Source: Grimontia indica (lineage in GTDB: Bacteria; Pseudomonadota; Gammaproteobacteria; Enterobacterales; Vibrionaceae). From it: a stretch of DNA of 64,000 nt. The translations under genes and the position numbers were made by a program. The notes beneath the pieces are model-generated. The model was not told where the DNA came from and did not search any database. It was given only the letters and a program-made list of their open reading frames with translations. Each line of letters begins with the position of its first letter. Within the stretch, counting starts at the first letter, position 1. Positions 1 through 9,018 of the stretch are shown here, piece by piece. The DNA is taken from NCBI RefSeq assembly GCF_000333895.2, contig NZ_ANFM02000013.1, positions 1 to 64,000 on the forward strand, in the 5' to 3' direction.

Positions 1-10
1 TCTTCAATTA
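1..10 (-). rRNA. rrs: 16S rRNA gene, extreme 5' end (partial)
   Basis: Read on the minus strand, the first ten bases are TAATTGAAGA, the canonical start of a bacterial 16S rRNA (AATTGAAGAGTTTGATC), preceded by AACTTT as in enteric rrn operons. The rest of the rRNA operon lies left of the window. The call rests mainly on the upstream leader, which carries a well-matched rrn boxA and promoter. Confidence 0.85.
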
Positions 11-247
11 AAGTTTTTGGCTCGATGAAATACTGTTGTGTTCTAACCCCTCTCTACAAAGTAAAGAAAGAGCAGAACGAATTGACTGTGCCGATAACTC
101 CGAAGAGTTTTCGTTTGGTCACTCAGTAAACATCGATAAATCTTTTGTCTATCAATTACGAGTGCCCACACAGATTGCATAGGTCAAATTGTTAAAGAAC
201 GTTGACTTGGTAGCTTGCTCTGCGAGCCGCTTGCCGTGTCGATGAGG
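11..247 (-). other. rrn operon leader RNA region with boxA antiterminator
   Basis: Between the rrn promoter and the 16S start there is a leader of about 235 bases. On the minus strand 201-186 reads CGTTCTTTAACAATTT, an almost perfect rrn boxA (GCTCTTTAACAATTT), the NusB/S10 recruitment site of the rRNA antitermination complex. It is followed by AATCTGTGTGGGCACTC (about 178-162), a block conserved in the E. coli rrn leader. No coding capacity is seen. Confidence 0.85.
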
Positions 248-250
248 CGC

Positions 251-278
251 ATTATAGAGAGTTCACTTCAGTTGGCAA
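251..278 (-). promoter_or_regulatory. rRNA operon promoter
   Basis: On the minus strand there is a -35 TTGCCA (278-273), a 16-base spacer and a perfect -10 TATAAT (256-251). It is followed by the GC-rich discriminator GCGCCTC typical of stringently controlled, ppGpp/DksA-responsive rRNA promoters. An A/T-rich block just upstream (about 281-310) fits an UP element. Start of transcription is expected near 243-244. The remaining stretch to 590 shows no gene or clear second promoter. Confidence 0.8.
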
Positions 279-594
279 TAGCAAAAACCAAATAATTTTC
301 AAAAATCGATTTAAATGGTCACAAAGCCAGCAAAAACGGCAAAAATGAGTATTTATACAGCAACTTTCGCCCTAAAAGCGTAAAGAAAAATGAAATGAAG
401 CACGCCTTCATCCCTATACACAGTAGGGATTGTGTTTAAGAAGTCGCTGATGAGCCCAATAATCATCGAGCTTTTTCTTATCACTGGTAATTAGAACGGA
501 AGAGATAGGGAACAAAGCATCATTAAATAGGGGTTAGAGTAAAAGAAAGTAATAAAGAGGAGTTTTTGGCGTGGTAACAGAAAAGCATATAACG

Positions 595-626
595 AAAAAA
601 GCCCCAGTCTTTCGACTGGGGCTTTT
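595..626 (-). terminator. Rho-independent terminator of tRNA-Leu
   Basis: A 9-bp perfect stem, GCCCCAGTC (601-609) with GACTGGGGC (614-622) and a TTTC loop, has a run of six A on the plus side, i.e. six U on the minus-strand transcript. It lies directly downstream of the minus-strand tRNA-Leu. Confidence 0.85.
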
Positions 627-634
627 CCGGAAAT

Positions 635-720
635 TGGTGCCCGGGGCCGGACTTGAACCGGCACAGTTATTCACCGGCGGATTTTGAATCCGCTGCGTCT
701 ACCAATTTCGCCACCCGGGC
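635..720 (-). tRNA. leuX-like: tRNA-Leu (anticodon CAA)
   Basis: On the minus strand the gene starts GCCCGGG and ends CCCGGGCACCA, giving a perfect 7-bp acceptor stem and an encoded CCA. The anticodon stem GCGGA/TCCGC encloses TTCAAAA, anticodon CAA reading UUG. A long variable arm (CGGTGAATAACTGTG) identifies a class II tRNA and the T-arm GTTCAAGTC is intact. Length is 86 bases including CCA. Confidence 0.96.
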
Positions 721-731
721 AAGTGCGAGCA

Positions 732-759
732 ATTATACGCAAGCAATGGGTTGAAGCAA
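732..759 (-). promoter_or_regulatory. Promoter of tRNA-Leu
   Basis: On the minus strand -35 TTGCTT (759-754), a 16-base spacer and a perfect -10 TATAAT (737-732) end 11 bases before the mature 5' end of the tRNA. A GC-containing discriminator (TGCTCGC) follows. Confidence 0.65.
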
Positions 760-902
760 GCCTATAATTCACAAAACCTTCTCGATCGGTTCTTTTTTCA
801 CCACAGTGCTATAAACACGCACTATCTGGCCTATTTTTACGCATTCAACACTGCCGATTAGGCTGGTAAACTACACACAGTACTCATTTCTAGGACAGAA
901 CA

Positions 903-1388
903 ATGGCTCAATCATCGACACAGTACAGCGTACCCAAGGGCGCTAGCTTTTTCCGCCGCTTCGGCGCCTGGCTTTATGACTTTCTTGTACTCATCGCTGT
1001 GGAGATGCTGGCAATCGCATTAGTCGTCGGTGCCGTGGCTATTGCTGTGCAGCTGGGACTTTCTATTGATGGCTATGAAGATGTCAGCGATTATCTGACA
1101 CGCAACCCGGCTATCAGTCCTTTCTTTACTATCTATGTGTTTGCTATTGCAGCTGGCTTTTATGGTTACTTCTGGACCCGAGCAGGACAGACAGTTGGGA
1201 TGAAAGCATGGAAGCTTAAAGTCATCAGTGAGTTTGGTGGGAACATCACCTTTACCCAAGCCCTTATCCGAATGGCAACTTCTTGCTTAGGTATTGGCAA
1301 CCTGCTGGCTCTGTTTGACCGAAACAACCGCGCGTTTCAGGATCACTTCTCCAACAGTCAGGTTATTAAAGTCGATACGATTAAATAA
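903..1388 (+). CDS. RDD family membrane protein
   Basis: A 161-residue protein. After a short cytoplasmic N-terminus comes FFRRFGAWLYDFLVL, the motif with conserved R and D that names the RDD family. Two strongly hydrophobic segments lie at about residues 26-50 and 73-90, and the sequence GQTVGMKAWKLKVI, typical of the region after the second helix, is present. RDD proteins are small inner-membrane proteins; some have been linked to ion exchange, but the exact role here is unknown. It stands alone, divergent from tRNA-Leu and convergent with lptG, with a terminator between. Confidence 0.85.
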   Translation: MAQSSTQYSVPKGASFFRRFGAWLYDFLVLIAVEMLAIALVVGAVAIAVQLGLSIDGYEDVSDYLTRNPAISPFFTIYVFAIAAGFYGYFWTRAGQTVGMKAWKLKVISEFGGNITFTQALIRMATSCLGIGNLLALFDRNNRAFQDHFSNSQVIKVDTIK

Positions 1389-1410
1389 TTCGTAAGGATG
1401 CTGATAATAA

Positions 1411-1440
1411 AGAGGGAGCCAACAGGCTCCCTCTCTTGTT
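1411..1440. terminator. Terminator between RDD gene and lptG
   Basis: The inverted repeat GAGGGAGCC (1413-1421) / GGCTCCCTC (1426-1434) with an AACA loop lies in the gap between convergent genes. It is followed by a T-rich tail on the plus strand and by TTT on the minus strand, so it may serve both. Confidence 0.75.
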
Positions 1441-1463
1441 TTACAGTCTGATATCGTCTTTTG

Positions 1464-2537
1464 TCAGAGTTTTCGGTTAAGCAGATAAAGCGTCACGCCG
1501 ATAAAAGCCAAACTCGGTGCCACCGCGCCAACAAATGGCGGCAGCTTGTAGACCAGTGTCATCGGGCCAAAGACTTCATTAGATATATAGAAGGCGAAAC
1601 CAAAGATCACGCCGGATAATACCCTCGCCCCCATGGTCACCGAACGCAACGGCCCGAAGACAAAGCTAAGCGCCAACAGCATCATCACACCAATCGATAA
1701 TGGCTGAAGTGCTTTACGCCATAACGCCAGCTCGTAGCGGGAAGCATCTTGCTCTGATGCTTTCAGGTAATCCACATAACTGTAGACACCACTGAGAGAG
1801 AGCTCTTCAGGTTTTACCGTTACAATCGCCAGCTTTTCTGGCGTCAGTGTGGTTTTCCATGCCAGTTCTGCCTCTTTGGTTTCACTGATCCTCACCGGGC
1901 CATCGAAGTGCGTCACTGTCACTTTCTCCAGCATCCAACTGTCTTTATCCAGGTATTTAGCTTGCTCTGCGAAAACCTGAGCCTGCAGGTTTTGAGTGTC
2001 ATCGAACTTCCAGATATTCACACCCGTCAGTGATTCTTTCTGATCAGTACGCGCAATATAGATGAAGTCTGCCCCGTCTTTTGCCCATACGCCGGTTCTC
2101 ACCGACATCACATTACCGCCAGATTTAGCGAAGGCGCGAAGTTCACGCGCGGCTTTCTGAGCATCAGGCGCGCCCCACTGCCCCAGCGCCAGTACCACCA
2201 GCATCAGAGGCATGGCGGTTTTCAGTACCGACAGGCCGATATCCAACTTAGAAAAGCCCGCCGCTTGCATCACCACAAGCTCAGAGCTTGAAGCCAGCGT
2301 GCCCAATCCAATCAAAGCCCCCAAAAGCACAGCCATTGGGAAGAACATTTCAATATCGCGCGGCATACTGAGTAGCACGTACTGAATCGCCGTCATCATG
2401 GTGAAGGTCCCTTCACCCACTGAACGCAGCTGCTCAACAAACTTGATGATGGCGGACAGGCCAACCAGTGTCGCAAGACACAAGGTTGTTGTGGCGATAA
2501 TAGTGCGGCCTATATAAAGGTCGAGGATCTTAAACAT
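1464..2537 (-). CDS. lptG: LPS export ABC transporter permease LptG
   Basis: A 357-residue YjgP/YjgQ-family permease starting MFKILDLYIGRTI. Predicted helices near 12-35, 55-80 and 97-120 are followed by a large periplasmic beta-jellyroll domain (about 135-265), then three C-terminal helices (about 270-355). This matches LptG, which with LptF and two LptB ATPases extracts lipopolysaccharide from the inner membrane and passes it to LptC. It is the second gene of the lptF-lptG operon; its ATG overlaps the lptF stop by one base (TAATG), implying translational coupling. Confidence 0.95.
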   Translation of the reverse strand: MFKILDLYIGRTIIATTTLCLATLVGLSAIIKFVEQLRSVGEGTFTMMTAIQYVLLSMPRDIEMFFPMAVLLGALIGLGTLASSSELVVMQAAGFSKLDIGLSVLKTAMPLMLVVLALGQWGAPDAQKAARELRAFAKSGGNVMSVRTGVWAKDGADFIYIARTDQKESLTGVNIWKFDDTQNLQAQVFAEQAKYLDKDSWMLEKVTVTHFDGPVRISETKEAELAWKTTLTPEKLAIVTVKPEELSLSGVYSYVDYLKASEQDASRYELALWRKALQPLSIGVMMLLALSFVFGPLRSVTMGARVLSGVIFGFAFYISNEVFGPMTLVYKLPPFVGAVAPSLAFIGVTLYLLNRKL

Positions 2538-3637
2538 TAGGCCGCTCTCCTCAATCGGTATTTCAGTTTACGCATTGGCAAGCTATCCCAACTGATCAGC
2601 ATTAACGCCACCAGCAACGCCAATATATTTACACTCCAAAGACCAATCTCAGGTGGCAACTTGCCTTCCTCCACCGCAGATTTCGCCGCACTGATAGAAA
2701 GGAAGTAAGCCAGATAAATTAACACCGCAGGGAAGAGTTTTGCGAAACGTCCCTGACGCGGATTCACCGCCGAAAGCGGGACCACAATCATGGTCATCAG
2801 CGGGATACATAGCACCAGAGAGATACGCCACTGAAGTTCAGCCTGAGCACGTGCTGAAGGTTCGTTGAGCAACACCTGGGTAGGGACTGCATCCCAATCA
2901 CGATGTTTCTGACGCACTTCACGCTGACCAATCAGCACCTGATAGTTCTCGTAATCTGTCACCGTGTAATCGAGTAAGGTGGGCACACCTTCATAGCGCA
3001 TACCGCCATTCAGGTCGAGCACCTGACGTCCATCAGGTAATTCTGAGATATAACCTTTCTCTGCCACAACAACGTTGGGGCGCAAGGTGCCGCGAGGTAC
3101 AGGTTGTGCAATAAAGACTTTATGGAGATCTTTGCCTTCTCCGGTGATCTCGCTGACAAAAACCACAGCCTGTCCATCTGGCGTGGTTTGGATTTGCCCC
3201 TGCACCAAAAGCTCAAGACCTGTATCCGCCTCGAGCGTTTCCATCACTTTGATTTCTTTGTCATTTGCCCATGGCGTTAACCATAAGGCGTTGAAGGCCG
3301 CCACCGTACCGGTAATCACCGCCAAATACAGCGCCGCACGGATCAAAAACTTGTTTCCGATACCCGTCGCATTCATGACGGTAATTTCACTTTCTGCGTA
3401 CAAACGCCCAAAAGTAATCAAAATACCGATATAGAGGCTGAGCGGCAGCATCAACATGCCCATCGACGGCATGTACAACCCGACAAGAGTTAACACATCA
3501 CTGCCCGGAATTGAGCCATCTGTAGCGTTGGCCAGCACTCGGATAAATTTCTGGCTAAAAAAGACCAGAAATAGCACAAACAGCACCGCAAGTTGCGTTT
3601 TCACTGTTTCTCGGATCAAATACCGAACAATAATCAC
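2537..3637 (-). CDS. lptF: LPS export ABC transporter permease LptF
   Basis: A 366-residue permease whose N-terminus MIIVRYLIRETVKTQLAVLF is close to E. coli LptF. The conserved ESEITVMNATGI (about residues 81-92), which precedes the third helix and contacts LptB, and the C-terminal VVPLSAVNPRQGR are present. Six helices flank a periplasmic jellyroll. It pairs with LptG in the LptB2FG transporter and is the first gene of the operon. It is divergent from pepA, the same arrangement as in E. coli, and the 190-base gap should hold both promoters. Confidence 0.96.
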   Translation of the reverse strand: MIIVRYLIRETVKTQLAVLFVLFLVFFSQKFIRVLANATDGSIPGSDVLTLVGLYMPSMGMLMLPLSLYIGILITFGRLYAESEITVMNATGIGNKFLIRAALYLAVITGTVAAFNALWLTPWANDKEIKVMETLEADTGLELLVQGQIQTTPDGQAVVFVSEITGEGKDLHKVFIAQPVPRGTLRPNVVVAEKGYISELPDGRQVLDLNGGMRYEGVPTLLDYTVTDYENYQVLIGQREVRQKHRDWDAVPTQVLLNEPSARAQAELQWRISLVLCIPLMTMIVVPLSAVNPRQGRFAKLFPAVLIYLAYFLSISAAKSAVEEGKLPPEIGLWSVNILALLVALMLISWDSLPMRKLKYRLRRAA

Positions 3638-3830
3638 GGCGTTTTACCTTTAGAAAACTTGTTTTTTTACTCGAATCGCTATAGTTTTTCGGTAAATTAG
3701 TTATTTTTTAATCTTTCGGCCAAGTGTTGGCCTGCTTAATGAAATTTACGTCGAACACAGTTTCGAGTTCCGATAAAGCGGGCATTATCCAACATTTAGC
3801 CTCACTTGTCTTTAGGATGTAGGAGTACGC

Positions 3831-5339
3831 ATGGAGTTCAGTGTAAAAAGCGGGAGTCCCGAGAAACAGCGCAGTGCATGTATCGTTGTAGGTGTGTTTG
3901 AACCACGCCGCCTGTCACCAGTGGCAGAACAACTTGATAAAATCAGTGACGGTTACATCAGTAGCCTGCTGCGCCGTGGTGACCTCGAAGGAAAGCCTGG
4001 CCAGATGCTGCTATTGCACCACGTTCCTAATGTGCTGTCTGAGCGTGTGCTTCTGGTTGGTTGTGGTAAAGAGCGTGAACTCGGTGAGCGCCAATACAAA
4101 GAAATCATCAAAAACACCATCAACACGCTGAACGAAACGGGCTCAATGGAAGCGGTTTGCTTCCTGACTGAATTGCACGTCAAAGGTCGCGACACCTACT
4201 GGAAAGTGCGCCAAGCGGTTGAGAGCACCAAAGACAGCCTGTACACCTTCAACCAGTTCAAGAGCGTGAAGCCAGAAACCCGCCGTCCGCTGCGTAAACT
4301 GGTGTTCAACGTACCAACACGTCGTGAACTGAATCTGGGTGAGCGCGCAATTGCACACGGTCTTGCGGTTGCTTCCGGTGTGAACGCATGTAAAGACCTT
4401 GGCAACATGCCACCAAACGTTGCAAACCCAGCGTACCTTGCTTCTCAAGCGCGCCGTCTGGCGGATGACTTTGAAAAAGTCAGCACCAAGATCATTGGCG
4501 AGCAAGAAATGAAAGAGCTGGGCATGACCTCTTACCTTGCTGTAGGCCAAGGCTCGAAAAACGAGTCCATGATGTCCATCATGGAGTACAAAGGTCACCC
4601 AGACCCAGATGCAAAACCAATCATTCTGGTAGGTAAAGGCCTAACGTTCGATGCAGGCGGTATCTCATTGAAGCCGCCTGCTAACATGGACGAAATGAAG
4701 TACGACATGTGTGGTGCTGCTTCTGTATTCGGTGCAATGAAATCTCTGGCGAAGCTGGATCTGCCTATCAACGTGGTTGGGGTACTAGCAGGCTGTGAAA
4801 ACATGCCCGATGGCAACGCATACCGCCCAGGTGATATCGTGACCACTATGTCAGGCCAAACTGTTGAAGTACTCAACACTGACGCAGAAGGCCGCTTGGT
4901 ACTTTGTGACGCCCTGACTTACGTTGAGCGTTACGAGCCAGAGTGTGTGATTGATGTGGCGACCCTGACCGGTGCATGTATCGTGGCACTGAGCCACCAC
5001 ATTAGCGGTCTGATTTCTAACCACAACCCACTGGCACACGAAATCGTCAATGCGTCAGAGCAAGCGGGTGACCGTGCGTGGCGTCTACCGATGACAGAAG
5101 AGTACCAAGAGCAACTCAAGAGCCCGTTTGCTGATATGGCAAACATCGGTGGCCCTGGTGGCGGTACCATCACTGCGGGTTGTTTCCTGTCACGTTTCGC
5201 GAAGAAGTACAACTGGGCACACCTCGATGTAGCCGGTACTTCGTTCAAAGGCGGGCAGAACAAAGGCGCAACAGGTCGTCCTGTCCCATTGCTGGTCCAG
5301 TTCCTTCTGAACCGTTCTGGCCTTGAAGTCGCAGAGTAA
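3831..5339 (+). CDS. pepA: Cytosol aminopeptidase PepA (leucyl aminopeptidase, XerCD accessory/regulator)
   Basis: A 502-residue M17 aminopeptidase, nearly identical in its start ([19 protein letters not shown]) to E. coli PepA. The M17 signature NTDAEGRL is at residues 349-356, and the metal-binding [11 protein letters not shown] block and the C-terminal [10 protein letters not shown] are intact. It removes N-terminal residues from peptides using two divalent metals as a hexamer. In E. coli the same protein also binds DNA at xer sites and at the carAB promoter. That is of interest here because pyrimidine and arginine genes lie nearby, but the link is inference. Confidence 0.97.
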   Translation: MEFSVKSGSPEKQRSACIVVGVFEPRRLSPVAEQLDKISDGYISSLLRRGDLEGKPGQMLLLHHVPNVLSERVLLVGCGKERELGERQYKEIIKNTINTLNETGSMEAVCFLTELHVKGRDTYWKVRQAVESTKDSLYTFNQFKSVKPETRRPLRKLVFNVPTRRELNLGERAIAHGLAVASGVNACKDLGNMPPNVANPAYLASQARRLADDFEKVSTKIIGEQEMKELGMTSYLAVGQGSKNESMMSIMEYKGHPDPDAKPIILVGKGLTFDAGGISLKPPANMDEMKYDMCGAASVFGAMKSLAKLDLPINVVGVLAGCENMPDGNAYRPGDIVTTMSGQTVEVLNTDAEGRLVLCDALTYVERYEPECVIDVATLTGACIVALSHHISGLISNHNPLAHEIVNASEQAGDRAWRLPMTEEYQEQLKSPFADMANIGGPGGGTITAGCFLSRFAKKYNWAHLDVAGTSFKGGQNKGATGRPVPLLVQFLLNRSGLEVAE

Positions 5340-5354
5340 AACTGCACAAAGAGA

Positions 5355-5380
5355 AAAGGAGGCCTCGGCCTCCTTTTTTG
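5355..5380 (+). terminator. Terminator of pepA
   Basis: The stem AAAAGGAGGCC / GGCCTCCTTTT has a two-base centre (TC) and is followed by six T, starting 15 bases after the pepA stop codon. Confidence 0.85.
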
Positions 5381-5477
5381 TTGCTGCTTTTTGTTGCGAG
5401 TGTGAGCAACTCACCGCACACTGAGCCGAACACAATGGTGTTATCAATACCGAAAAAATGGCTAAAGAGGGAAATCG

Positions 5478-5933
5478 ATGACAGGCATGGCGACCTTCTA
5501 CTTACTGGATGAATCGCAAGACCAACCAACACAACAAATGTTGGACAAGGTTAGTCAGCTCTCTGCCCTTTTCTGTCAGCAAGGTATGAAAGCGTTCATC
5601 ATGGCTGAAGATAGAAAACAAGCCGAAGCAATCGATGAACGGCTCTTTCAGCAAACCACGGAACACTTTGTGCCTCATAACCTCGTTGGCGAAGGTCCAC
5701 GGGGAGGAGCACAGGTTGAAATTGGTTGGCCGGGTGTACGCCATGCTGGCCACCGCCAAGTGCTAATAAATCTGGCGCAAGAAGCAGCAACTTTTGCGCC
5801 TTCCTTTGCACAAGTGGTAGACTTCGTGCCTTGCGAAGAAGCTCTCAAGCAACAGGCTCGGGAACGCTACAAAATTTACCGCATGGCGGGGCGTCAAATG
5901 CGTACCCTCGCCATTGAAGAAATGTCCTATTAA
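5478..5933 (+). CDS. holC: DNA polymerase III chi subunit
   Basis: A 151-residue HolC protein: ATFYLLDE near the start, a repeated acidic/aromatic core, and the C-terminal [13 protein letters not shown]. Chi, with psi (HolD), links the clamp loader to single-strand binding protein at the replication fork. The start at 5478 has AGAGGG seven bases upstream. A second in-frame ATG at 5487 (MATFYLL) would fit the family equally well. It sits between pepA and valS as in E. coli, with only 20 bases to valS, so holC-valS are probably co-transcribed. Confidence 0.93.
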   Translation: MTGMATFYLLDESQDQPTQQMLDKVSQLSALFCQQGMKAFIMAEDRKQAEAIDERLFQQTTEHFVPHNLVGEGPRGGAQVEIGWPGVRHAGHRQVLINLAQEAATFAPSFAQVVDFVPCEEALKQQARERYKIYRMAGRQMRTLAIEEMSY

Positions 5934-5953
5934 ATCAGTCCATCAAGAGCGCT

Positions 5954-8812
5954 ATGGAAAAGACATACAACCCAACATCAATTGAAAAGGCGCTGTACCA
6001 GCGCTGGGAAGAGGCTGGCTACTTCAAGCCTCACGGTGATACATCAAAAGCTGCTTACAGCATCATGATTCCACCACCCAACGTCACGGGCAGCCTGCAC
6101 ATGGGCCATGCGTTTCAGGACACCATCATGGATACCCTGATCCGCTGTGAGCGCATGAAAGGCAAAAACACCCTTTGGCAGGTCGGTACTGACCACGCAG
6201 GTATCGCGACCCAAATGGTTGTTGAGCGCAAGATCGCGGCAGAAGAAGGCAAAACCAAGCACGACTACGGCCGTGACGCTTTCATCGACAAGATCTGGGA
6301 GTGGAAAGGCGAATCCGGTGGCACAATCACCAAGCAGCTGCGCCGTCTGGGTGCGTCTGTAGACTGGGATCGTGAGCGCTTCACCATGGATGATGGCTTT
6401 TACGCTGCTGTTCAGGAAGTGTTTGTACGTCTGTATGAAGATGACCTGATCTACCGCGGCAAGCGTCTGGTTAACTGGGACCCGAAACTGCACACGGCTA
6501 TTTCCGATCTGGAAGTGGAAAATAAGGACGTGAAAGGTCACATGTGGCACTTCCGTTACCCACTGGCTGACGGCGTTAAAACCGCAGACGGTAAAGACTA
6601 CATCGTGGTAGCAACTACCCGTCCAGAAACCATGCTGGGCGACACCGGTGTAGCTGTTAACCCAGAAGATCCGCGTTACAAAGATCTCATCGGTAAAGAA
6701 ATCATCCTGCCAATCGTTGACCGCCGCATTCCAATCGTGGGCGACGAACACGCTGACATGGAGAAAGGCACAGGTTGTGTGAAGATCACCCCTGCGCATG
6801 ACTTCAATGACTACGAAGTTGGCAAGCGTCACCAGCTGCCAATGATCAACATCCTCACGTTCAACGCAGACATCCGCGACGCAGCCGAAGTGTTCAACAC
6901 CAACGGCGAAGCGAGCGATGTATACAGCACTGACCTGCCAGAGAAATACCGTGGCATGGAGCGTTTCGCTGCACGTAAAGCGATCGTTGCTGAGTTCGAA
7001 GAACTGGGCCTGCTGGACGAAATCAAAGATCACGACCTGACTGTTCCTTACGGCGACCGTGGTGGCGTGGTTATCGAACCAATGCTGACTGACCAATGGT
7101 ATGTTCGCACTGCGACGCTGGCTCAGCCTGCGGTTGAAGCGGTTGAAAACGGCGACATCCAGTTCGTGCCTAAGCAATACGAGAACATGTACTTCTCGTG
7201 GATGCGTGACATTCAAGACTGGTGTATCTCCCGTCAACTGTGGTGGGGTCACCGCATCCCTGCTTGGTATGACAACGACGGCAACGTTTACGTAGGTCGT
7301 ACAGAAGAAGAAGTACGTGAGAAGAACGGTCTTGCTCCAGTTGTTGTGCTGCGTCAGGACGATGACGTTCTGGATACCTGGTTCTCATCTGCACTGTGGA
7401 CATTCGGTACACTGGGCTGGCCACAAGAAACGCCAGAACTGAAAACCTTCCACCCGACTGATGTACTGGTAACCGGTTTCGACATTATCTTCTTCTGGGT
7501 TGCGCGCATGATCATGATGACCATGCACTTCATGAAAGATGAAGATGGCAAGCCACAAGTGCCATTCAAGACTGTTTACGTAACGGGTCTGATCCGTGAC
7601 GAAAACGGCGACAAGATGTCGAAATCTAAAGGTAACGTACTTGACCCGATCGACATGATCGACGGTATCGACTTAGAGTCACTGGTAGAAAAACGTACCG
7701 GTAACATGATGCAGCCACAACTGGCGGCGAAGATCGAAAAGAACACCCGTAAGACGTTCGAAAATGGTATCGAAGCCTACGGTACCGACGCACTGCGCTT
7801 CACTCTGGCTGCCATGGCTTCAACAGGTCGTGACATCAACTGGGACATGAAGCGTCTTGAGGGTTACCGCAACTTCTGTAACAAGCTCTGGAACGCAAGC
7901 CGTTACGTGCTGATGAACACAGAAGATCAGGATTGCGGCATGCAAGGCGGTGAGATGGAGTTCTCACTGGCTGATAAGTGGATCGAATCTCAATTCCAAC
8001 TGGCAGCAAAAGAGTTCAACGCGCATATCGAAAACTTCCGTCTGGATATGGCATCGAACACCCTGTACGAATTCATCTGGAACCAATTCTGCGACTGGTA
8101 TCTGGAGCTGACCAAACCTGTTCTGTGGAAAGGCACTGAAGCACAACAGCGCGCGACCCGTCACACGCTGATCAACGTGCTTGAGAAGACACTGCGACTG
8201 GCGCACCCAGTTGTGCCTTACATCACTGAATCTATCTGGCAGAGCGTGAAGCCACTGGTAGACGGTGTTGAAGGTGACACCATCATGCTGCAGGCACTGC
8301 CACAGTATGACGAAGCACAGTTCGATGAAGCAGCACTGGCTGATATCGAGTGGGTGAAAGGTTTCATCACTGCCATCCGTAACCTGCGCGCTGAATATGA
8401 CATCGCACCGAGCAAACCTCTGGATGTGATGCTGAAAGCCGCTGACGAGAAAGATGCTGCGCGTGTTGAAGCAAGCAAGCAGGTTCTGATGTCACTGGCG
8501 AAGCTGGAAGGCATCCGCATTTTGGAAGCAGGCGAAGAAACACCGGCATGTGCAACCGCACTTGTTGGTAAATCTACCCTGATGATCCCAATGGCAGGTC
8601 TGATTGATAAAGACGCCGAGCTGGCTCGTCTGGACAAAGAAATTGCCAAGACCCAGGGTGAAATCAAACGCGTTGAAGGCAAGCTGAATAACCAAGGTTT
8701 CGTGGCGAAAGCTCCTGAAGCGGTTGTTGCTGCTGAGCGTGCGAAGCTGGACGGTTACGCAGAAACCCTAACTAAGCTGGAAGAGCAGAAAGCAGTTATC
8801 GCTGCACTGTAA
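5954..8812 (+). CDS. valS: Valyl-tRNA synthetase
   Basis: A 952-residue class I aminoacyl-tRNA synthetase. The HIGH-type motif is HMGH at residues 49-52 (in [10 protein letters not shown]) and the KMSKS loop is at about 554-558. A long inserted editing domain (about 150-350) would remove threonine mischarged on tRNA-Val. The C-terminal coiled coil (about 885-950, rich in K, E and A) is the tRNA-contacting arm of ValRS. It charges tRNA-Val in the cytosol. It follows holC by 20 bases and is closed by a strong terminator. Confidence 0.98.
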   Translation: MEKTYNPTSIEKALYQRWEEAGYFKPHGDTSKAAYSIMIPPPNVTGSLHMGHAFQDTIMDTLIRCERMKGKNTLWQVGTDHAGIATQMVVERKIAAEEGKTKHDYGRDAFIDKIWEWKGESGGTITKQLRRLGASVDWDRERFTMDDGFYAAVQEVFVRLYEDDLIYRGKRLVNWDPKLHTAISDLEVENKDVKGHMWHFRYPLADGVKTADGKDYIVVATTRPETMLGDTGVAVNPEDPRYKDLIGKEIILPIVDRRIPIVGDEHADMEKGTGCVKITPAHDFNDYEVGKRHQLPMINILTFNADIRDAAEVFNTNGEASDVYSTDLPEKYRGMERFAARKAIVAEFEELGLLDEIKDHDLTVPYGDRGGVVIEPMLTDQWYVRTATLAQPAVEAVENGDIQFVPKQYENMYFSWMRDIQDWCISRQLWWGHRIPAWYDNDGNVYVGRTEEEVREKNGLAPVVVLRQDDDVLDTWFSSALWTFGTLGWPQETPELKTFHPTDVLVTGFDIIFFWVARMIMMTMHFMKDEDGKPQVPFKTVYVTGLIRDENGDKMSKSKGNVLDPIDMIDGIDLESLVEKRTGNMMQPQLAAKIEKNTRKTFENGIEAYGTDALRFTLAAMASTGRDINWDMKRLEGYRNFCNKLWNASRYVLMNTEDQDCGMQGGEMEFSLADKWIESQFQLAAKEFNAHIENFRLDMASNTLYEFIWNQFCDWYLELTKPVLWKGTEAQQRATRHTLINVLEKTLRLAHPVVPYITESIWQSVKPLVDGVEGDTIMLQALPQYDEAQFDEAALADIEWVKGFITAIRNLRAEYDIAPSKPLDVMLKAADEKDAARVEASKQVLMSLAKLEGIRILEAGEETPACATALVGKSTLMIPMAGLIDKDAELARLDKEIAKTQGEIKRVEGKLNNQGFVAKAPEAVVAAERAKLDGYAETLTKLEEQKAVIAAL

Positions 8813-8836
8813 TCTCACGCGGAACTTACGCTCACA

Positions 8837-8870
8837 AACGGGTCTTCCAACGGAAGGCCCGTTTTCTTTT
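8837..8870 (+). terminator. Terminator of valS
   Basis: The stem AACGGGTCTTCC (8837-8848) / GGAAGGCCCGTT (8852-8863), with one mismatch and a short loop, is followed by TTTCTTTT. Confidence 0.85.
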
Positions 8871-9018
8871 CTCTCTACCCGCCAACCCTGTTAAATTCAT
8901 CAACAATTTGATGCATAAAAGTGACATGCGCCGCAATTGATGAGCAGCTTTAACATTCGCGTCGAAATCCATTACTACGCTTTATAGAACGCTATTCTGC
9001 AACCAATGAAACGTAGAA

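Noticed and set aside
340-385. LexA box or second rrn promoter near 350
   Set aside because: The minus strand reads CTGTATAAATACTCA, which has one good LexA half only, and no -35 element at proper spacing to the TATAAA was found.
6044-7252. Long antisense reading frame opposite valS (402 codons)
   Set aside because: It lies entirely inside valS, has His/Val-rich composition typical of the reverse strand of a coding gene, and shows no ribosome site or family motif.
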